Of a stretch of DNA of 27,334 bases, positions 1 through 7,320 are shown piece by piece. A program made the translations under genes and the position numbers. Below the pieces are notes generated by a model. The model did no database searches. It was not told the DNA's origin and worked only from the letters and a program-made list of their open reading frames with translations. Source of the stretch: an uncultured Methanobrevibacter sp. (GTDB lineage: Archaea; Methanobacteriota; Methanobacteria; Methanobacteriales; Methanobacteriaceae); NCBI RefSeq assembly GCF_937906425.1, contig NZ_CALCYR010000304.1, forward strand, positions 1 through 27,334, given 5' to 3'. The stretch's first letter is position 1, and the number at the start of each line of letters is the position of its first letter.

Positions 1-141
1 AATTTAAATAAATAATATTTTTAAACAAAATTCAATAATGAAAAATTTAAATAAATAATATTTTTAAACAAAATTCAATAATAAAAAATTTAAATAAATA
101 ATATTTTTAAACAAAATTCAATAATGAAAAATTTAAATAAA
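1..141. repeat. 43-bp tandem repeat, about 3.3 copies
   Basis: Copies begin at 1, 44, 87 and 130 (last one partial), each starting AATTTAAATAAATAATA and ending in TTCAATAATGAAA or a one-base variant. The array stops 8 bp short of the stop codon of the minus-strand PhoU/TrkA_C gene, so it forms that gene's immediate 3' flank. It has no spacers and encodes nothing. Confidence 0.9.
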
Positions 142-148
142 ATTTTAC

Positions 149-760
149 TTAATCATCGTCGTCTATGAAGTCTTCCATATTGACGAGATCCTCTAGAATC
201 ATTTCTCCTTCGGATAATTTTTCTAAAAGTTCAGCTCCTGTTTCAGAACCTTTTGCAATTAAAACGTCTCCAGGTATAATTACAGTATCTTTATCAGGGC
301 CGTAAATCCATGAATCTCCACGTCTAATTGAAATAATTCTCATTCCAGTACGATTCAATAACAATAAATCTCCTAGAGAATTATTTGCAAGTACAGAACT
401 GTCATCAACATTTAAACGGATAATTGTTTTTTCACTTTCTTCCATAACCATCTTAAATACTGGGTGTGGTTCAAATCCTTTTAATGTTAAATCAGCTAAA
501 TCCTTTGCTGCATTTCCCATTGATTCTGCAGCCTCTGCGATTTCAAGCAAGGTAGTTAATTTTTCTGCATCCTCAAGAGATCTGGCAGCTACAAGAGATT
601 GTTTTTTAATCTCATAATTCATGCTGTTCAATCTATTTTCCAAGGTCAAAACCTCTTCAGCTGCAGCTTTATTGTTAAATAAAACAGCTGAATAAGCTAA
701 ATCAACCATTAATTCCGACATATCTTTCATTTCAATTAAAAGATCTTTTACACTTGGCAT
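149..760 (-). CDS. PhoU-domain / TrkA-C (RCK_C) domain protein
   Basis: This is a 203-residue soluble protein. Residues 1-110 are a charged, all-helical region of PhoU type (the LLIEMKDMSELMVDLAYSAV start and an AAESMGNAAKDLADL stretch). Residues about 113-195 read as a TrkA_C/RCK_C fold, with IRLNVDDSSVLANNSLGDL, then ISIRRGDSWIYGPDKDTVI and the closing IPGDVLIAKGS typical of that domain. The tail is acidic (EDFIDDDD). The combination is known in archaea in proteins thought to regulate potassium or other cation transporters by binding a ligand in the RCK_C domain. No membrane segment is present, so it would act on a separate channel, possibly encoded beyond the left edge. The start is supported by GAGGT about 7 nt upstream of the ATG. 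The precise transporter partner is unknown. Confidence 0.8.
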   Translation of the reverse strand: MPSVKDLLIEMKDMSELMVDLAYSAVLFNNKAAAEEVLTLENRLNSMNYEIKKQSLVAARSLEDAEKLTTLLEIAEAAESMGNAAKDLADLTLKGFEPHPVFKMVMEESEKTIIRLNVDDSSVLANNSLGDLLLLNRTGMRIISIRRGDSWIYGPDKDTVIIPGDVLIAKGSETGAELLEKLSEGEMILEDLVNMEDFIDDDD

Positions 761-812
761 TTTAAAACCTCTTATGTAATTTAATAAATATAAAAATAAT
801 TTTTAAATCAAA

Positions 813-1010
813 TATAAATACGACTTAATCTTTAAATAAAAAAATAAATTTCTAAATCAAAAATTAATATGACTTAATTTTTAAATTAAAAATAAATTTT
901 TAAATCAAATATAAATACGACTTAATTTTTAATCATAAAGTCTTATTAAGACAATTCCGTCTTAATCTTTAATCACAAAGTCTTATTAAGACAATCCCGT
1001 CTTAATTTCA
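813..1010. repeat. 40-bp repeat that includes the 3' end of cobJ
   Basis: Two full copies lie at 931-970 and 971-1010. Degenerate partial copies of the GACTTAATYTTTAAAT part lie near 818, 872 and 918. The second full copy contains the last codons and TGA stop (973-975) of the minus-strand cobJ. Each full copy carries an 8-bp inverted repeat, ATTAAGAC/GTCTTAAT (945-966 and 985-1006), which could form a hairpin in the transcript. The first copy has CAT where the gene copy has the complement of the stop. Confidence 0.85.
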
Positions 1011-2280
1011 ATAATTCTAAATGTTTTGTCTTTAAATCATCAACTTTTTCAATTCTTTCATCAAGACCTTCTCTAATAAGTTTACAAGGCTCTTCAAGAT
1101 GAATCCAATCACAATCCTGGCAACTCCAAACATCCTTGTCCTTAATCCATGTTCCTCCGGTTACACCATCAACGCATGGATAGAATGGACAATAACAAAA
1201 GTCACATGCTTCAAGTTTTGCATGACATGGCAGGTAATCACAATCATAATCCAATCCCTTAGGAGTTTCATCCTTTAAATATCTTTCAAAAAAATCGATA
1301 TTATATGAAATAAGCTTGGTTCTTTCAATATAATCGCAGGATGTGACCATATACTCATCAACCAGATATGACAATTTGCTACCTATAATTATTATGGAAT
1401 CCTTGTCAACCATCTCAAAGTCTATAGCTTCAAATTTGGAAATGCTAAGAAGGGAATTTGATTCTAAAACTCCGCATAACAAATCAGGATTGAAGTCATT
1501 TACAATTTCAATGAGCTTATTTAAATTGGTCTTGTCTCCATCTTCAGATATTGGATTGTTGATTGCTAGAACAATATTAGCTTCAATAATGTTTTTAATC
1601 TTATTTTCAAGTTCAGACATTGGTAAAATCGGATTATTCAAGTTTATTACCGCATAATCAGATAATGGAGCTCCTAAAATTGAAGAAACATAATTGAGTT
1701 TAGAAATGGATGGGAATATCTTAAAGTCTAAATTAGTATATTTAGAGCTTAATTGAACCAAAACATTAGCCAAACCTGATGTATTCGGATCTTTGGAACT
1801 TACAATAGCTACATTATTACCATTTTTGCTTGCATTAATGGCAAATTCTATTTTAGAGAAATCAAATAAGAGCCTATCTAATTCAGAGTATGATTTTTCT
1901 TCAAAACTATCATCAGTCTCAACTTGAGAACTGCCTAAATCCTCACCAATCACATCTTGAGAACTGTCTAAACCTTCATCAGTTTCAACTTGAGAACTGC
2001 CTAAATCCTCACCAATCACATCTTGAGAACTGCCTAAATCCTCATCAATGGCCTCAATATCTAAATCAGACCCCTCTACACTGGATTCTGAATTGATGAG
2101 TTCATTGATTTTATCCTTAACTCCTAATTCAAAGGCAAATATCTCTCCATTATACTTTTCTCTAATAAAGCTTAAATCACAATTGTCATAAACAACAATC
2201 ATATCAGAATTCATTAAAGCATTATAAGCATTTAAGGTAAGATTTCCTTCTTCTGGACCAATACCAATAAGATTAATCAT
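973..2280 (-). CDS. cobJ: CobJ/CbiH-like C17-methyltransferase with Cys-rich C-terminal domain
   Basis: The 435-residue protein starts like a tetrapyrrole methylase (LIGIGPEEGNLTLNAYNALMNSD). It follows the precorrin-3B C17-methyltransferase pattern: LGAPLSDYAVINLNNPILP (residues 202-220), LAINNPIS (238-245), DFEMVDKDSIIIIGS (287-301) and EYMVTSCDY (309-317). The family catalyses ring contraction and C17 methylation in corrin synthesis. Residues 347-399 form a cysteine-rich domain with nine Cys (347, 352, 359, 362, 364, 369, 387, 390, 399) and likely bind metal. Two features are odd. Residues 80-123 are four 11-residue acidic repeats (EDLGSSQDVIG/EDLGSSQVETD) inserted into the methylase fold. 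The usual GDP loop reads SSKDPNTSGLA. The start is supported by GTGAT just upstream of the ATG. The last codons lie inside the 40-bp repeat. Family is confident; catalytic competence is less sure. Confidence 0.8.
   Translation of the reverse strand: MINLIGIGPEEGNLTLNAYNALMNSDMIVVYDNCDLSFIREKYNGEIFAFELGVKDKINELINSESSVEGSDLDIEAIDEDLGSSQDVIGEDLGSSQVETDEGLDSSQDVIGEDLGSSQVETDDSFEEKSYSELDRLLFDFSKIEFAINASKNGNNVAIVSSKDPNTSGLANVLVQLSSKYTNLDFKIFPSISKLNYVSSILGAPLSDYAVINLNNPILPMSELENKIKNIIEANIVLAINNPISEDGDKTNLNKLIEIVNDFNPDLLCGVLESNSLLSISKFEAIDFEMVDKDSIIIIGSKLSYLVDEYMVTSCDYIERTKLISYNIDFFERYLKDETPKGLDYDCDYLPCHAKLEACDFCYCPFYPCVDGVTGGTWIKDKDVWSCQDCDWIHLEEPCKLIREGLDERIEKVDDLKTKHLELLKLRRDCLNKTL
1912..2043. repeat. 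In-frame 66-bp (2 x 33 bp) repeat inside cobJ
   Basis: Four 33-bp units, alternating in sequence so that the near-identical unit is 66 bp, encode residues 80-123. On the plus strand the units share TTGAGAACTGCCTAAATCCT. The repeat keeps frame and adds an acidic Ser/Gln-rich linker between the first strand region of the methylase and the rest. Confidence 0.9.
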
Positions 2281-2339
2281 TATATCACTTGCTTTATTTA
2301 TTATTTTAAAAAATAAAGAAAATTAATAAAAACAGTATT

Positions 2340-2485
2340 TTAAAAATTTAAATACCTAAAAAGTTAAAATAGGATTTAAAATTTAAATACCTAAAGAGTT
2401 AATACAGTATTTTAAAAATTTAAATACCTAAAGAGTAAAAAATAGGATTTAAAATTTAAATACCTAAAGAGTAGAAAATAGGATT
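2340..2485. repeat. About 36-bp tandem repeat, 4 copies, entering the 3' end of the Ser-rich gene
   Basis: AAATACCTAAA occurs at 2350, 2385, 2422 and 2458 (spacing 35, 37, 36). The last copy encodes the C-terminal residues NPIFYSLGI and the TAA stop of the minus-strand gene that ends at 2456. The other three copies lie just past the stop. Confidence 0.9.
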
Positions 2486-3217
2486 TAAAAGATTAATAGT
2501 AATCTCATCGTCCCCACCTGAGGAATAGGAAGACTCTGATGCACTACCACCATCATCATAACTGGAACTGGAGGCGGAACTGTAATCACTGCTGGAAGAA
2601 CCGCTAGAACTGTATGAACTAGAAGATGAACCACTGCTTGAACTTGATTGATAAGAATAGGTCTGACTGGATCCACTTGGTCCTGAATCATAATTGGAAT
2701 ATGTTGAATTACTGCTTGAGTCTCCATCATAAACCTTTAATATTGATTCTATCTTTAAAGTGTCCAAATCAGCTGTTAAACCATCAATGGTTTGCTTTAC
2801 AGTTACTGAAACAGTGATTTTATAATCAGGTTCTCCACTAATTACAATTGAACCTGAACTGGTCTTAGGTTTGGAATAACCATATGCAGTTACAGTTGCA
2901 TTAAATTCGCTTTGACTTGTGTCATCACTTGTAGTGACAGTCATATTTTCTACATTAACACCATCCACATCTGCCTTATCTGAAATGGCCTCAGCCAAAT
3001 CATATTTATTGGTAACATTTAATTCATCTGGATCCTTAATAAGCAATCCGCCTACGTTTTCTGGACTAAAGATTGAAGTGATGGTACTAACTTGCATATC
3101 TATTAATTCTCCTGGATCTGGAACTTCGCCATTTACAATTGTATATGAACTGAAGATTCCTATTTCAAAAAATGCAATAAAAAGCACTATAATAAGAATC
3201 ACTCTTGATATATTCAT
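2456..3217 (-). CDS. Secreted or membrane-anchored Ser-rich hypothetical protein
   Basis: The 253-residue protein has one N-terminal hydrophobic segment (ISRVILIIVLFIAFFEIGIF, residues 3-22), either a signal anchor or a signal peptide. A folded-looking region follows (about 30-165, with ELNVTNKYDLAEAI and a strand-rich YKITVSVTVKQTIDGLTADL), then a Ser/Tyr/Gly/Asp-rich low-complexity tail (about 170-238). The last residues, EITINLLNPIFYSLGI, are hydrophobic and come partly from the adjoining 36-bp repeat. The layout suggests an extracytoplasmic protein with a flexible stalk. The start has AGGGATG about 6 nt upstream of the ATG. I do not recognise a family and assign no function. Confidence 0.7.
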   Translation of the reverse strand: MNISRVILIIVLFIAFFEIGIFSSYTIVNGEVPDPGELIDMQVSTITSIFSPENVGGLLIKDPDELNVTNKYDLAEAISDKADVDGVNVENMTVTTSDDTSQSEFNATVTAYGYSKPKTSSGSIVISGEPDYKITVSVTVKQTIDGLTADLDTLKIESILKVYDGDSSSNSTYSNYDSGPSGSSQTYSYQSSSSSGSSSSSYSSSGSSSSDYSSASSSSYDDGGSASESSYSSGGDDEITINLLNPIFYSLGI

Positions 3218-3617
3218 TTTTTCATCCCTATTGAATTAATTTATAATGCCAATAATCATTTTTTTTTATTGACAGTTTTATTAAGTTATTAACCGTGACA
3301 GTTAATATCTTATAATAATAAAGTTTATATTATTTATATATAATAAAATTATCGAATATTAGTTTCCAAATGGTATAGATTATTTTATAAACTACTAAAA
3401 AGATAATATATTTAGTAAACTTTATAAAATACAAAGTTTAATTTTTTAATAAAATCGTAAAATTTCTAATTTTGATTACTTGAAAAAAATTATTAATTAA
3501 ATTGGATTTAAATAAAAATCTATTAATTAAACTGATTAAAAACATGATTTAATTAATTAAACGGATTAAAAAATTTTATTAGCTTATTTCATTAAAAAAA
3601 ACTAAAAATGGTAAAAT
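3218..3617. other. Divergent intergenic region with a long dyad
   Basis: This 400-bp A+T-rich spacer separates the minus Ser-rich gene from the plus polB. A symmetric TATA-like stretch (TTATATATAA, about 3332-3345) could serve the minus gene with a leader near 95 nt. An imperfect inverted repeat lies at 3383-3399 and 3411-3429: left arm TTTTATAAACTACTAAA, right arm TTTAGTAAACTTTATAAAA. Past it are degenerate ATTAATTAAAYTGGATT repeats (3490-3570). No gene is seen. Confidence 0.5.
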
Positions 3618-5462
3618 ATGACAGCTGAAATTCTACTTAAATTTGCAAGGAAAGGAATAATTCTCTCTCCAGAAGCATATGATTTAATTAATTCTTCTAA
3701 AAATCCTTTAGATTTAAGTTCTTCCATTATATTAAAGTTAAAAAGTGGAAAACTAAATAATGAGGATCTTGTTCCAGTCCAAAAATCCAATATAGAGGAA
3801 ATGATGAAGGAACTTGGAATAAGTGTAAAAACTAAAAAGGAAGAAGTCAATCATGGAGCGAACAGTTTTACAGGAGAAGAATCAGCTGAAAACCCAATTC
3901 AAGAAAAAAGTGGTAGTCAAGCTTCTATAGAGACTCCTAAAGTTGAAACTCCAAAAGTAGAAACAACTGCAGAAACAAAAACAATAGAAACTCCAAAAGT
4001 AGAAACAACTGCAGAAACAAAAACAGTTGAAACTACAACAGAAATTAGAACAGAAGCTCCAAAACCAGAAAAACCACAAATCCAAAAACCAGAAGCTCCA
4101 AAACTGGAAAAACCACAAGTTCCAAAAGCTCCTGTAAATCCTGCTTATCCAAGTCAATATGTGCAAACAATTGAAGATACAGAAGTCTCTGAAGAAACCA
4201 AACAAAAATACAAACGTAATTTAACAGATTCCAAAGTAAACTTCGATAAATTCAAGGTAATTACAGATACAAGCAATAAATCATATACAAGCGGAGAAAT
4301 TGGAAACCTTATAGAATATTTCCAAAACAGGTATCAAAAATTAAGTGGAATCCTATCCAAAAGACCTGAATTAAGAGCTTTCAATAAAATTAATGAAATA
4401 ACAGAAAATCAAACTGACTTAAATCTTATTGTAATGATTACAGATATAAGAATAACCAAAAACGGCCATTTCTTCCTTGAAGTGGAAGATGAGACTGGCT
4501 ACCTTAATGTTCTTATAAGCAAAAACGATGAGGAACTGATAAGGGCTGCTAGAAACCTTATGAAAGATGAGGTTATTGGTATTATAGCAGAAAGACGACC
4601 TGGCAATGAACTTGCTATCTGTAAAAATATTATTGATCCAGGGGTTCCAAGAATGCCTGAAAAGGAAATTGATTTTGCTACAGTATTTACATCAGACATT
4701 CACATTGGAAGTATTACCTTCCTTGAGGATGCATTCACCAGATTTACAAGATGGATTAATGGTGACTTTGGTAGTGAGGAACAACGTGAAACCGCAAATA
4801 ATGTCAAATACATGATTGTTGGCGGAGATATTGTGGATGGAATAGGCGTTTATCCTAATCAGGATAAGGAATTGGCGATAAAGGATATTACAGCCCAATA
4901 TGATGAAGCTGCTCGTCTGCTTGGTGACATTAGAAGTGATGTAAAAATCATTATCACTCCAGGAAACCACGACGCTTCAAGAGTGGCTGAACCGCAGCCT
5001 GCCGTACCTGAAAAATATGCAAAATCATTGTATAAGTTAAATAATGTGGAATTTTTATCAAATCCTAGTATGGTAAGTTTAGATGGAATGAATGTACTCA
5101 TTTACCATGGAAGAGGAATAGATGATATGGTAATGGGTTCAAATGACTTTTCACACGAACGTAATGATTTGGTAATGAAGGAATTCCTTAATAAAAGACA
5201 TTTAGCTCCTTTATATGGTGAAAGAACTCCTCTTGCTTCAGAACTTGAAGATCATTTGGTAATTGATAAAGTACCTGACGTTTTACATACAGGACACGTT
5301 CACATTAATACATACACAAAATATAAGGGAATTCATTGTATTAATTCAGGAACTTTCCAGACCCAGACAGAGTTCCAGAAGATTTATAACATTGTACCAA
5401 CCCCAGCAGAAGTGCCTATCATTGACGTTGGCGGAAAGTATAAACAGTTTAAATTTATTTAA
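3618..5462 (+). CDS. polB: DNA polymerase II (PolD) small subunit, DP1 exonuclease
   Basis: The 614-residue protein is the small subunit of the archaeal replicative polymerase PolD and carries its 3'-5' proofreading phosphoesterase. Residues 1-70 form the N-terminal helical domain. Residues about 80-180 are a low-complexity linker with ETPKVETTAETKT and PEKPQ/KPEAPK repeats. An OB-like region follows near 265-345 (IVMITDIRITKNGHFFLEVED). The calcineurin-like phosphoesterase domain has its motifs in order: TSDIHIGS (D360, H362), GGDIVDG (D404), TPGNHD (N450, H451), YHGRG (H497) and HTGHVH (H560, H562). All metal ligands are present, so exonuclease activity is expected. The large subunit is not in the window. 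The ATG at 3618 is the only sensible start; an ATG at 3608 is out of frame. Confidence 0.95.
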   Translation: MTAEILLKFARKGIILSPEAYDLINSSKNPLDLSSSIILKLKSGKLNNEDLVPVQKSNIEEMMKELGISVKTKKEEVNHGANSFTGEESAENPIQEKSGSQASIETPKVETPKVETTAETKTIETPKVETTAETKTVETTTEIRTEAPKPEKPQIQKPEAPKLEKPQVPKAPVNPAYPSQYVQTIEDTEVSEETKQKYKRNLTDSKVNFDKFKVITDTSNKSYTSGEIGNLIEYFQNRYQKLSGILSKRPELRAFNKINEITENQTDLNLIVMITDIRITKNGHFFLEVEDETGYLNVLISKNDEELIRAARNLMKDEVIGIIAERRPGNELAICKNIIDPGVPRMPEKEIDFATVFTSDIHIGSITFLEDAFTRFTRWINGDFGSEEQRETANNVKYMIVGGDIVDGIGVYPNQDKELAIKDITAQYDEAARLLGDIRSDVKIIITPGNHDASRVAEPQPAVPEKYAKSLYKLNNVEFLSNPSMVSLDGMNVLIYHGRGIDDMVMGSNDFSHERNDLVMKEFLNKRHLAPLYGERTPLASELEDHLVIDKVPDVLHTGHVHINTYTKYKGIHCINSGTFQTQTEFQKIYNIVPTPAEVPIIDVGGKYKQFKFI

Positions 5463-5541
5463 ATTAATAAAAGACTATATTATTAACTTTAAAACCATAT
5501 AATTAATTTTTAATTAAATTAAAAATTAAATAATTAATTAA

Positions 5542-5645
5542 AAATTTAAAACTAGATAATTTAAATAAATTTTAAAACTAAAAAATTAAATTAAAATTTA
5601 AAACTAAGTAATTTAAATAAATTTAAAACTAAAAAATTAAATTAA
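5542..5645. repeat. 52-bp tandem repeat, 2 copies, downstream of polB
   Basis: AAATTTAAAACTA begins at 5542 and 5594. Each copy continues with AATTTAAATAAAT, a second AAAACTA and AAAAAATTAAATTA. The repeat is non-coding and starts about 80 bp after the polB stop. Confidence 0.75.
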
Positions 5646-5728
5646 ATTAAAAAATTTTAATTAATTAACTTCAATTATACTAATTATTTTATTTCTATTT
5701 TTTATTTATTCTATTTTAAGTGATTTTT

Positions 5729-6313
5729 ATGGAAAAAGAAATTGTTAAATCAGTTGTAGAAATGTCAGCTTATGTATTTGAAAGAGGACTTGTTTCAGGA
5801 AAAGCTGGAAATGTTAGTGGAAGATTTAAAACTGAATCAGGAGATATAATAGCTATCACTCCAACACTTAAGTCATTGGCTGATTTAAGGGAAGAGGACA
5901 TTATTCTTGTAGACATTGATGGAAAGAATCTCACCAAAGGTAAACCTTCCTCTGAAACAGGTATGCATCTAGAAATATATAAGGCAAAGGAGGATGTTAA
6001 TGGAATTGTACATACCCATTCCCCTTATGCAACAGGATTTGCATTTTCAAATCAAAAAATCAAACGTCTTGAAGGTTTTGGAGCCATTCAATCAGAATAC
6101 ATTAAGGACATTGAATACTTTAAACCAGGAAGTGTTGAATTGGCTCAAAACGCTGCAGAAGCCTTAAAAAATGAGGACGTTATTGTTTTAAAAAATCATG
6201 GAGTTATTGCAACAGGAGCAACAGTTAAGGAAGCTGCCACACTTGTTGAATTTGTTGAGGAAATAGCTAAAACCCAGTTTGTAACTCATATGCTTAATTC
6301 CCTTGACAAATAA
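5729..6313 (+). CDS. Class II aldolase family protein (L-fuculose-1-phosphate aldolase-like)
   Basis: The 194-residue protein is a zinc-dependent class II aldolase/adducin-fold enzyme. Visible motifs are GNVSGR (27-32, phosphate binding), SSETGMH with the catalytic Glu76, HTHSP (zinc ligands His95 and His97) and KNHGV (His157). The family cleaves sugar phosphates to dihydroxyacetone phosphate plus an aldehyde. In Methanocaldococcus a related enzyme is linked to lactaldehyde production for coenzyme F420; whether this one does the same is inference. An in-frame GTG at 5720 is part of the GTGAT ribosome binding site, so the ATG at 5729 is the better start. It stands alone between repeat-filled spacers. 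Other substrates of the family cannot be excluded. Confidence 0.85.
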   Translation: MEKEIVKSVVEMSAYVFERGLVSGKAGNVSGRFKTESGDIIAITPTLKSLADLREEDIILVDIDGKNLTKGKPSSETGMHLEIYKAKEDVNGIVHTHSPYATGFAFSNQKIKRLEGFGAIQSEYIKDIEYFKPGSVELAQNAAEALKNEDVIVLKNHGVIATGATVKEAATLVEFVEEIAKTQFVTHMLNSLDK

Positions 6314-6325
6314 AATATTTCATTG

Positions 6326-6490
6326 AAACTTTAAAAAACTTATTTTAAATTAGTTTTAATAGAATAAAAAACTTATTTTAAACTAGTTTTAATAAAAACT
6401 TTAAAAAAAACTTATTTTAATCTTGTTTTAATAGAATAAAAAACTTATTTTAAACTAGTATTAATAAAAAACTTTAAAAAACTTAAATTA
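6326..6490. repeat. 70-73-bp tandem repeat, about 2.3 copies
   Basis: AAACTTTAAAA begins at 6326, 6396 and 6469. Each long unit holds two sub-copies of AACTTATTTTAAACTAGTTT. It fills the spacer between the aldolase and TrmO genes and is non-coding. Confidence 0.8.
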
Positions 6491-6546
6491 AACTTTTTTT
6501 ATACCTTTTTAACTTATTAACCCTTTAATAAAGAAAACTAAGTTAA

Positions 6547-6555
6547 TTATATAAA
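6547..6555 (+). promoter_or_regulatory. TATA box of the trmO/tsaA gene
   Basis: TTATATAAA is centred about 27 bp before the ATG at 6578. No ribosome binding site lies between, which fits a leaderless mRNA. Confidence 0.6.
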
Positions 6556-6577
6556 CTTTTAAACTAAATACTATAAT

Positions 6578-7066
6578 ATGAAAATCGAATTTGATAGTAT
6601 AGGGACAATACATTCTCCTTTTACTGAACTTGAAGGAATGCCTATTCAACCAACAGGTGCAAAGGGAATTAAAGGAGAAATACATATTAAAGATGAATAT
6701 AAGGCTGGATTAAAAGACATTGATGGTTTTTCACATTTAATACTTATTTATCACCTTCATAAAACCAATGGAAATGCATTGGAAGTGAAACCATTTATGG
6801 ACAATAACACTCATGGAGTATTTGCAACAAGATCTCCTAAAAGACCAAACAATATTGGAATGACTGTTGTTGCCTTAGATGATGTAAAAGATGATATATT
6901 ATACATTTCAAATGTAGATATTCTTGATGGAACTCCATTGCTTGATATCAAGCCATATGTACCTCAATTACATGAGGACACTATTACAGACCTTAGAATA
7001 GGCTGGTTTGAAAGCAAACATCAAAAGGCTAAAAAACAAAAAGCAGACGATAGGTTTATTAAATAA
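6578..7066 (+). CDS. tsaA: tRNA (N6-threonylcarbamoyladenosine37) methyltransferase, TrmO/TsaA family
   Basis: The 162-residue protein has the TsaA/TrmO beta-barrel signature: IGTIHSPF near the N terminus, IDGFSHLILIYHLH (48-61), HGVFATRSPKRPNNIG (79-94) and DILDGTPLLDIKPYVP (133-148). The family uses S-adenosylmethionine to methylate the N6 of t6A37 in tRNAs reading ACY codons. The C terminus is a short Lys-rich tail. The length is that of a single-domain archaeal member, without the extra C-terminal domain of the E. coli protein. It appears monocistronic with a leaderless promoter. Target tRNA specificity in archaea is inferred from the family. Confidence 0.88.
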   Translation: MKIEFDSIGTIHSPFTELEGMPIQPTGAKGIKGEIHIKDEYKAGLKDIDGFSHLILIYHLHKTNGNALEVKPFMDNNTHGVFATRSPKRPNNIGMTVVALDDVKDDILYISNVDILDGTPLLDIKPYVPQLHEDTITDLRIGWFESKHQKAKKQKADDRFIK

Positions 7067-7185
7067 TAAATAAACTTATCTTTACTATTTTTATTAAAAA
7101 ACAAATAATTTATTTTTCTTATTAATGAATATTACTTCTTTTTTCAAAAAACTCTAAAAAAGTCAAAATAAAATAAATAAAAAAA

Positions 7186-7278
7186 GTCAATAACTTAAAT
7201 AAAATAAACACTTAATAAAAAAAGTCAATAACTTAAATAAAATAAACACTTAATAAAAAAAGTAACTTAAATAAAAAA
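7186..7278. repeat. 38-bp tandem repeat, about 2.4 copies
   Basis: GTCAATAACTTAAATAAAAT begins at 7186 and 7224, with a shortened copy from 7262. It lies between the convergent trmO and adhesin genes. Confidence 0.85.
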
Positions 7279-7320
7279 ATTTAAAAAAAATAAAAAAAGA
7301 AATAGTTTAAAAACTATTTC
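7267..7320 (-). terminator. Intrinsic-type terminator of the adhesin gene
   Basis: Read on minus, the TAG stop is followed at once by a perfect 10-bp stem, GAAATAGTTT-TT-AAACTATTTC (7299-7320), then TTTTTTT and a long T-rich tract (to about 7267). It is among the strongest terminator-like structures in the window. Confidence 0.8.

Noticed and set aside
1..141. Tandem 43-bp array as a possible CRISPR
   Set aside because: The units abut without unique spacers, are almost pure A/T and no cas genes are present. The same holds for the other short arrays in the window.
1890..2096. Plus-strand ORF of 68 codons with HQSQLENCLN repeats
   Set aside because: It is the antisense of the in-frame repeat of cobJ; repetition keeps the opposite frame open.
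3882..4205. Minus-strand ORF rich in Phe, Cys and Trp
   Set aside because: It is the complement of the Glu/Lys/Pro/Thr-rich linker of polB.
5720..5728. GTG start for the class II aldolase
   Set aside because: This GTG is part of the GTGAT ribosome binding site for the ATG at 5729.
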